From assembly GCA_035286595.1 (NCBI GenBank), contig DATEDA010000142.1, positions 1-9,857 of the forward strand: a stretch of 9,857 nt of DNA, in the 5' to 3' direction. Positions 6,626-9,857 of the stretch are shown here, one piece after another. The translations under genes were made by a program, and so were the position numbers. Source of the DNA: DATEDA01 sp035286595. Its GTDB lineage: Bacteria > Pseudomonadota > Gammaproteobacteria > Burkholderiales > SG8-39. Numbering within the stretch: the first letter of the stretch is position 1; the number at the start of each line of letters is the position of its first letter. Below the pieces are notes generated by a model that made no database searches, was not told the DNA's origin, and worked only from the letters and a program-made list of their open reading frames with translations.

Positions 6626-7629
6626 CAGCGCGCGACCGCGGCGCGCAGGCGTCGCCACAGCGCGTCCGCGATCCCGAGGATGCCGTTGCGCGCGTAGAGC
6701 GCGACCGCGATGAGCAGCAGGCCGACGCCGAGCTGCCACGTGGTCGGGTAGGCCTTGGCGAGCACGTGCTCGAGCACCATGTACGCGATCGCCCCGACGA
6801 AGGCGCCGTAGAGCCGGCCGTAGCCGCCGAGGATCAGGATGATCAGGATGCCCGCGGCGCGGTCCAGCCCGAGCGTGGCGAGGTTCACGTACGCGTTCGC
6901 CTGCGTGAACAGCGCGCCCGCGACGCCGGCGATAGCGGCCGAGACGGCGTAGACGATCACCAGCCGCGCGCGCACGGGCGCGCCGACCGCGTGCATGCGC
7001 AGCACGTTCTCGCGGATGCCGGTGAGGCTCTGCCCGAAGGGCGAATACACCAGCACGCGCACCAGGACGAAGCAGACGAACAGCACGACCAGGGCGTAGA
7101 GGTACTGCGAGCGGTAGTACAGCAGGTCGAAGGGAAACAGCCCGAGGATGGCTTGGAACTGCAGGCCCGGCATGCCGTCGAAGCTGCCGGTGTACTCATG
7201 ACCCATGTTCGCGCTCTCCTCAAGCAGCGCCATGGTGCAGAGCGTCAGCATCAGCAGCGTCAGGCCCTGGGTGCGCAGCAGCACGTAGCCGCTCGCCAGC
7301 CCGATCGCGCCTGCGACCAGCGCCGCCGCCACGAGCCCGCTCAGCGGCTCGTTCCAGCCCGCGTGCGCGGCGAGCATGCCGACGGTGTAGGCGCCGGCGC
7401 CGAAGAACGCCGCGTGTCCGAGGGTGACGATGCCCGCGTAGCCCATCACGAGGTCGAGCGACAGCGCGAACAGGATCGTGATCACGAGCTGCGTGCCGAA
7501 CGCGAGGTAGCTCGGAAGGAGGAAGAACAGCGCGATCCCGGCGAGCCAGGGCGCCGCCTCCCACCACTTGACGCGGTGACGCTCGGCCAGCGCTCGCGCC
7601 GCCGCGAGCCCGGGTCCAGGCGCGGTCAT
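6625..7629 (-). CDS. livM: Branched-chain amino acid-type ABC transporter permease LivM
   Basis: A 334-residue integral membrane protein with many hydrophobic segments from about residue 30 to 325. The LivM signature block GYAGIVTLGHAAFFGAGAY is at 63-81, a TGSFDGMPGL loop corresponds to the family TGGxDGL loop, and GQSLTGIRENVLRMHAVG is the cytoplasmic coupling segment. The frame stays open upstream into livH, but the ATG at 7629 overlaps the livH stop as ATGA and gives the usual LivM length. It pairs with LivH to form the membrane channel. Nothing suggests truncation. Confidence 0.94.
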   Translation of the reverse strand: MTAPGPGLAAARALAERHRVKWWEAAPWLAGIALFFLLPSYLAFGTQLVITILFALSLDLVMGYAGIVTLGHAAFFGAGAYTVGMLAAHAGWNEPLSGLVAAALVAGAIGLASGYVLLRTQGLTLLMLTLCTMALLEESANMGHEYTGSFDGMPGLQFQAILGLFPFDLLYYRSQYLYALVVLFVCFVLVRVLVYSPFGQSLTGIRENVLRMHAVGAPVRARLVIVYAVSAAIAGVAGALFTQANAYVNLATLGLDRAAGILIILILGGYGRLYGAFVGAIAYMVLEHVLAKAYPTTWQLGVGLLLIAVALYARNGILGIADALWRRLRAAVAR

Positions 7630-8489
7630 CCGGCGCGCCGGCCGAAGAGGCCCTGCGGCCGCCACAGCAGCAGCACGAGGGTGAGCGCGTAGATGAACAT
7701 CGTGCCGCCCTTCGGGAACTGGATCTTGAGCACGAAGTCGAGGATGCCGATGAGCGCCGCGGCGAAGAACACGCCCGTCACGCGGCCCAGGCCCCCGACC
7801 GCCACCACGATCAGGAAGTAGATCAGGTAGCGCAGCGGATACTGCGGGTCGAGGCCGAGGATCTCCGCGCCGAGACCGGCGCCCAGCGCCGCGAGGCCGC
7901 CGCCGAGCGCGAACGTGAGGGTGAAGAGCCGCCCGACGTCGACGCCGAGCGATTCGGCCATGCGCCGGTTGTCGACCGCCGCGCGGATCTTGGCGCCGAT
8001 GCGCGTGCGCTCGAATCCGAGCCACAGCCCGAGCGCGAGCAGCACCCCGGCGGCGATGATCGCGAGGCTGTAGGTGCGGTAACGGATGAAGCCGAGGTCG
8101 GTCTGGCCGCGCAGCCACTCGGGCAGCACCACGGTCTGCGTCTCGGGGCCGAAGACGAGCGTGATCGAGGCGATCATCACGAGCACCAGCCCGATCGTGA
8201 ACAGCACCTGGTCGAGCTCGGAGGCGCGGTACAGCCGCGCGTAGAGCAGCCGCTCGAGCACCACCGAGAGCGCCGCGATCGCGACGAAGCCGATCGCCAG
8301 TGCGGCGAAGAACGGCAGACCCCAGACCTTCATCGCCTGCACGATGACGTAGCCGCCGAGCATCGCGAAGCCGCCGTGGGCGAGGTTCACGAAGCCCATG
8401 AGCCCCATGGTGACCGAGAGCCCGACCGACACGATGAACAGCACCATGCCGGCGGCGAGGCCGCCAAGGGCGATGCTGATCAGGTCCAT
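7626..8489 (-). CDS. livH: Branched-chain amino acid-type ABC transporter permease LivH
   Basis: A 287-residue permease with about eight hydrophobic segments. Family motifs are GFVNLAHGGFAMLGGY (32-47), the SELDQVLFTIGL block, the cytoplasmic coupling segment ERTRIGAKIRAAVDNRRMAESLGVD, and the C-terminal GLDPQYPLRYLIYFLIVVAVGGLGRVTG region. The start is the ATG at 8489, 103 bp after the end of the livK-like gene. No Shine-Dalgarno sequence is evident, and the start codon lies in a small inverted repeat (GTCCA/TGGAC). The gene is first in the overlapping H-M-G-F run, which sits downstream of a strong terminator-like hairpin. Confidence 0.94.
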   Translation of the reverse strand: MDLISIALGGLAAGMVLFIVSVGLSVTMGLMGFVNLAHGGFAMLGGYVIVQAMKVWGLPFFAALAIGFVAIAALSVVLERLLYARLYRASELDQVLFTIGLVLVMIASITLVFGPETQTVVLPEWLRGQTDLGFIRYRTYSLAIIAAGVLLALGLWLGFERTRIGAKIRAAVDNRRMAESLGVDVGRLFTLTFALGGGLAALGAGLGAEILGLDPQYPLRYLIYFLIVVAVGGLGRVTGVFFAAALIGILDFVLKIQFPKGGTMFIYALTLVLLLWRPQGLFGRRAG

Positions 8490-8502
8490 CGGGTGGACAT
8501 CC

Positions 8503-8516
8503 CGGCGCGCGCGCCG
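8503..8516. repeat. 14-bp perfect palindrome upstream of livH
   Basis: CGGCGCGCGCGCCG reads identically on both strands and lies 13 bp before the livH start codon, between it and the terminator hairpin. Its alternating GC core could form a hairpin or a protein site; in such GC-rich DNA it may be incidental. Confidence 0.4.
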
Positions 8517-8524
8517 AGCACCGG

Positions 8525-8565
8525 AAAAAAGCCGCCGCCCGTGGGCCGGCTGCGGGCGGCGGCTT
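8525..8565 (-). terminator. Intrinsic terminator or attenuator between the livK-like gene and livH
   Basis: On the - strand a perfect 13-bp stem (8565-8553 pairing with 8541-8529; core GCCGCCGCCCG/CGGGCGGCGGC) with an 11-base loop is followed by a run of six T in all (8530-8525), two of them inside the stem. It begins 27 bases after the livK-like stop. This is the classic Rho-independent form. Because livHMGF follow on the same strand with no obvious other promoter, it probably acts as a partial terminator that keeps binding-protein mRNA in excess over the membrane components. Confidence 0.88.
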
Positions 8566-8592
8566 CGACGTCGTGGGAGCGGAGGTCCGGCG

Positions 8593-9804
8593 CTACTTGC
8601 CGCACCGACCGACCTTGAGCTCCTTGCACATGTCCTTCACGGCCTGGGTCGTGCCGATCGTCTTCTGATAGAGGCGCCCGTCCTTCATGGTCAGCTCGCT
8701 CAGATACTCGTTCATGACCACGTCGCGCGTCACCGGGTCGATCATGATCGGACCGCGCGGGCTGTCGGCGTATCGCCAGCCCTTGAGCGCCGCCATCGCC
8801 TTGTCGGGATCGATCCGGCAATTGAGCGTGCGCACGACGTGCGCGATCGCGGCCATGCCGTCGTAGCCCTGGATGCCCATGAAGTCCGGCGTCGTGTCGG
8901 GTCCGTACTCCTTCTTCCAGGCGGCGACCAGGCGCTTGTTGGCCGGGTTGTCGAGATCGGCGTGATAGTGGTGCATCGTGATCAGGCCGACCGCGTCCTT
9001 GCCCATCGCCTGCAGCTTGAAGTCCTGGGTGATGTCCCCCGGCCCGATCAGCTTGATGCCGGCCTGGCGCATGCCGAGCGCGCCGTAGGTCTTGACCACG
9101 CCCACCGCGTGATCGCCCGCGGGCACGAACACGAAGAACACGTCGGGCTTCTTGTCCTTGGCGCGCTGGAAGAACGGCGTGAAGTCGGGCACCTGCGCCG
9201 GGCCGCCCATCGGGATCTCGTCGATCACCTTGCCGCCGGCGGCCTCGAACGCGGTCTTGAACGCATCGAGGCTGTCCTTGCCCGGCGGAAAGTCGCTGTA
9301 GCCGACCACCGCGGTCTTCGCCTTGAGGACCTTGGCCGCCGCATCGCCCATCGCGTACCCGGCGTGCCACATCGAGAACGAGACGCGCGCGATGTACGGC
9401 GAGAGATTCGTGATCCACGCCGTCCCCGCGTTCATGATGATCATCGGCTTGTGGGCCGCGTCGACCAGCGGCGCCGTGGCGATCGCGTTCCCCGAGTAGA
9501 TGATCCCGGTGACGAGGTCGACCTTGTCCTGCGTGATGAGCTCCTGGACCGCGGTCTTCGAGTCGGCGCCGCCCGGGTTCTTGCCGTCGCGCTTGACGAT
9601 CTCGATCTTGCACGACCCGAAGGCGTCGGGATTGAGCTTCATGAACATCTGCATGCCGCGGTCGATCTGCTGCGCGAACTCGGCGCCGATCCCGGTATAG
9701 GTCAGTTTCACCCCGACCTTGACCGTCTGCGCCGGCGCGCTCACGGCAAACGCCGCGAGCACCCCTGCGGCGAGCGCCTGTGTCAGTCTGGCTTTGGTAA
9801 TCAT
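8593..9804 (-). CDS. ABC transporter substrate-binding protein, branched-chain amino acid (LivK-like, Peripla_BP type 1)
   Basis: A 403-residue periplasmic protein. Residues 1-25 form a Sec signal peptide (basic MITKAR, hydrophobic LAAGVLAAFAV, cleavage SAPA|Q). The mature part starts TVKVGVKLTYTGIGAEFAQQIDRGMQM, the first strand and helix of type 1 binding proteins. It continues with VDLVTGIIYSGNAIATAPLVDAA, MIIMNAG, a central DVFFVFVPAGDHAVG strand and the C-terminal SPRGPIMIDPVTRDVV block typical of the family. Four Cys remain in the mature protein, two of them in the C-terminal tail (MCKELKVGRCGK). It captures the solute for LivHMGF. The ligand is unknown; many relatives bind aromatic acids, amides or short-chain compounds rather than leucine. 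It is the first gene of the operon, with a strong Shine-Dalgarno sequence before the ATG at 9804; its promoter lies mostly beyond the right edge. Confidence 0.94.
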   Translation of the reverse strand: MITKARLTQALAAGVLAAFAVSAPAQTVKVGVKLTYTGIGAEFAQQIDRGMQMFMKLNPDAFGSCKIEIVKRDGKNPGGADSKTAVQELITQDKVDLVTGIIYSGNAIATAPLVDAAHKPMIIMNAGTAWITNLSPYIARVSFSMWHAGYAMGDAAAKVLKAKTAVVGYSDFPPGKDSLDAFKTAFEAAGGKVIDEIPMGGPAQVPDFTPFFQRAKDKKPDVFFVFVPAGDHAVGVVKTYGALGMRQAGIKLIGPGDITQDFKLQAMGKDAVGLITMHHYHADLDNPANKRLVAAWKKEYGPDTTPDFMGIQGYDGMAAIAHVVRTLNCRIDPDKAMAALKGWRYADSPRGPIMIDPVTRDVVMNEYLSELTMKDGRLYQKTIGTTQAVKDMCKELKVGRCGK

Positions 9805-9806
9805 CG

Positions 9807-9817
9807 TCCTCCTCCTC
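9807..9817 (-). promoter_or_regulatory. Strong Shine-Dalgarno sequence of the livK-like gene
   Basis: On the - strand GAGGAGGAGGA precedes the ATG at 9804 by two bases, with two overlapping AGGAGG cores; the upstream one has near-ideal spacing. It confirms the start. The leader closely resembles that of the TctC/Bug gene at 4185. Confidence 0.85.
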
Positions 9818-9857
9818 AGGTGACTGGCTAACGCGGCATCCTAATTCAGTCTGCGGG

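Noticed and set aside
7630..8118. In-frame upstream extension of LivM through livH
   Set aside because: The extension is an alternate frame of livH with Arg-rich sequence; the ATGA overlap at 7626-7629 marks the true start.
5179..9804. Assignment of the transporter specifically to leucine/isoleucine/valine
   Set aside because: The LIV family covers many substrates, and the ligand-contact residues of the binding protein cannot be assigned reliably by eye.
8398..9831. A 477-codon + strand open frame antisense to the livK-like gene
   Set aside because: Composition is dominated by Arg, His, Asp, Val and Leu as expected from the complement of GC-biased codons, and it spans a terminator; no recognisable domain.
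9838..9843. TAGGAT on the - strand as a -10 box for the livK-like gene
   Set aside because: Only four of six consensus matches, and the -35 region would lie beyond the right edge, so it cannot be supported.

Overview
This is a GC-rich window (roughly 70% by eye), densely packed with genes and lacking any RNA gene, CRISPR array or mobile element. Codon use strongly favours G/C at third positions, which gives long spurious antisense frames over nearly every gene. The combination of a LIV-type ABC transporter operon, a TctC/Bug-type solute-binding protein and single-domain MetE-like proteins is common in high-GC soil bacteria such as Burkholderiales, Rhizobiales and the Rokubacteria/Methylomirabilota. 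The sequence alone does not decide between these.

The left third (1-3208) holds two related MetE-like proteins on the + strand. Each keeps the HxC...E...C zinc-ligand pattern of cobalamin-independent methionine synthase. The first runs in from the left edge. A ketopantoate-reductase-family gene lies between them on the - strand. It converges on the first MetE-like gene, sharing a CTAG that holds both stop codons, and diverges from the second across a 172-bp promoter-bearing gap.

The right two thirds (3235-9804) are all on the - strand. In transcription order they are: a secreted branched-chain-amino-acid-type binding protein (livK-like); a strong intrinsic terminator or attenuator; the tightly overlapping permease and ATPase genes livH, livM, livG and livF; a DMT/EamA-family 10-TM transporter overlapping livF by one base; and, after 73 bp, an orphan TctC/Bug-family periplasmic binding protein. 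The last gene converges on the second MetE-like gene with a 26-bp gap.

Functionally, livK-H-M-G-F should form one complete ABC importer for an amino acid or other small carboxylate. The DMT protein could be a linked exporter or importer. The Bug protein has no TctA/TctB membrane partner in the window. The MetE-like and PanE-like enzymes suggest one-carbon or thiol transfer and ketoacid reduction, but no known pathway is recognisable. I found no clear evidence of a wholly new system. The most interesting points are the MetE-like pair around a PanE-like enzyme with altered substrate-site residues, the terminator between livK and livHMGF, and the near-identical leaders of the two binding-protein genes.
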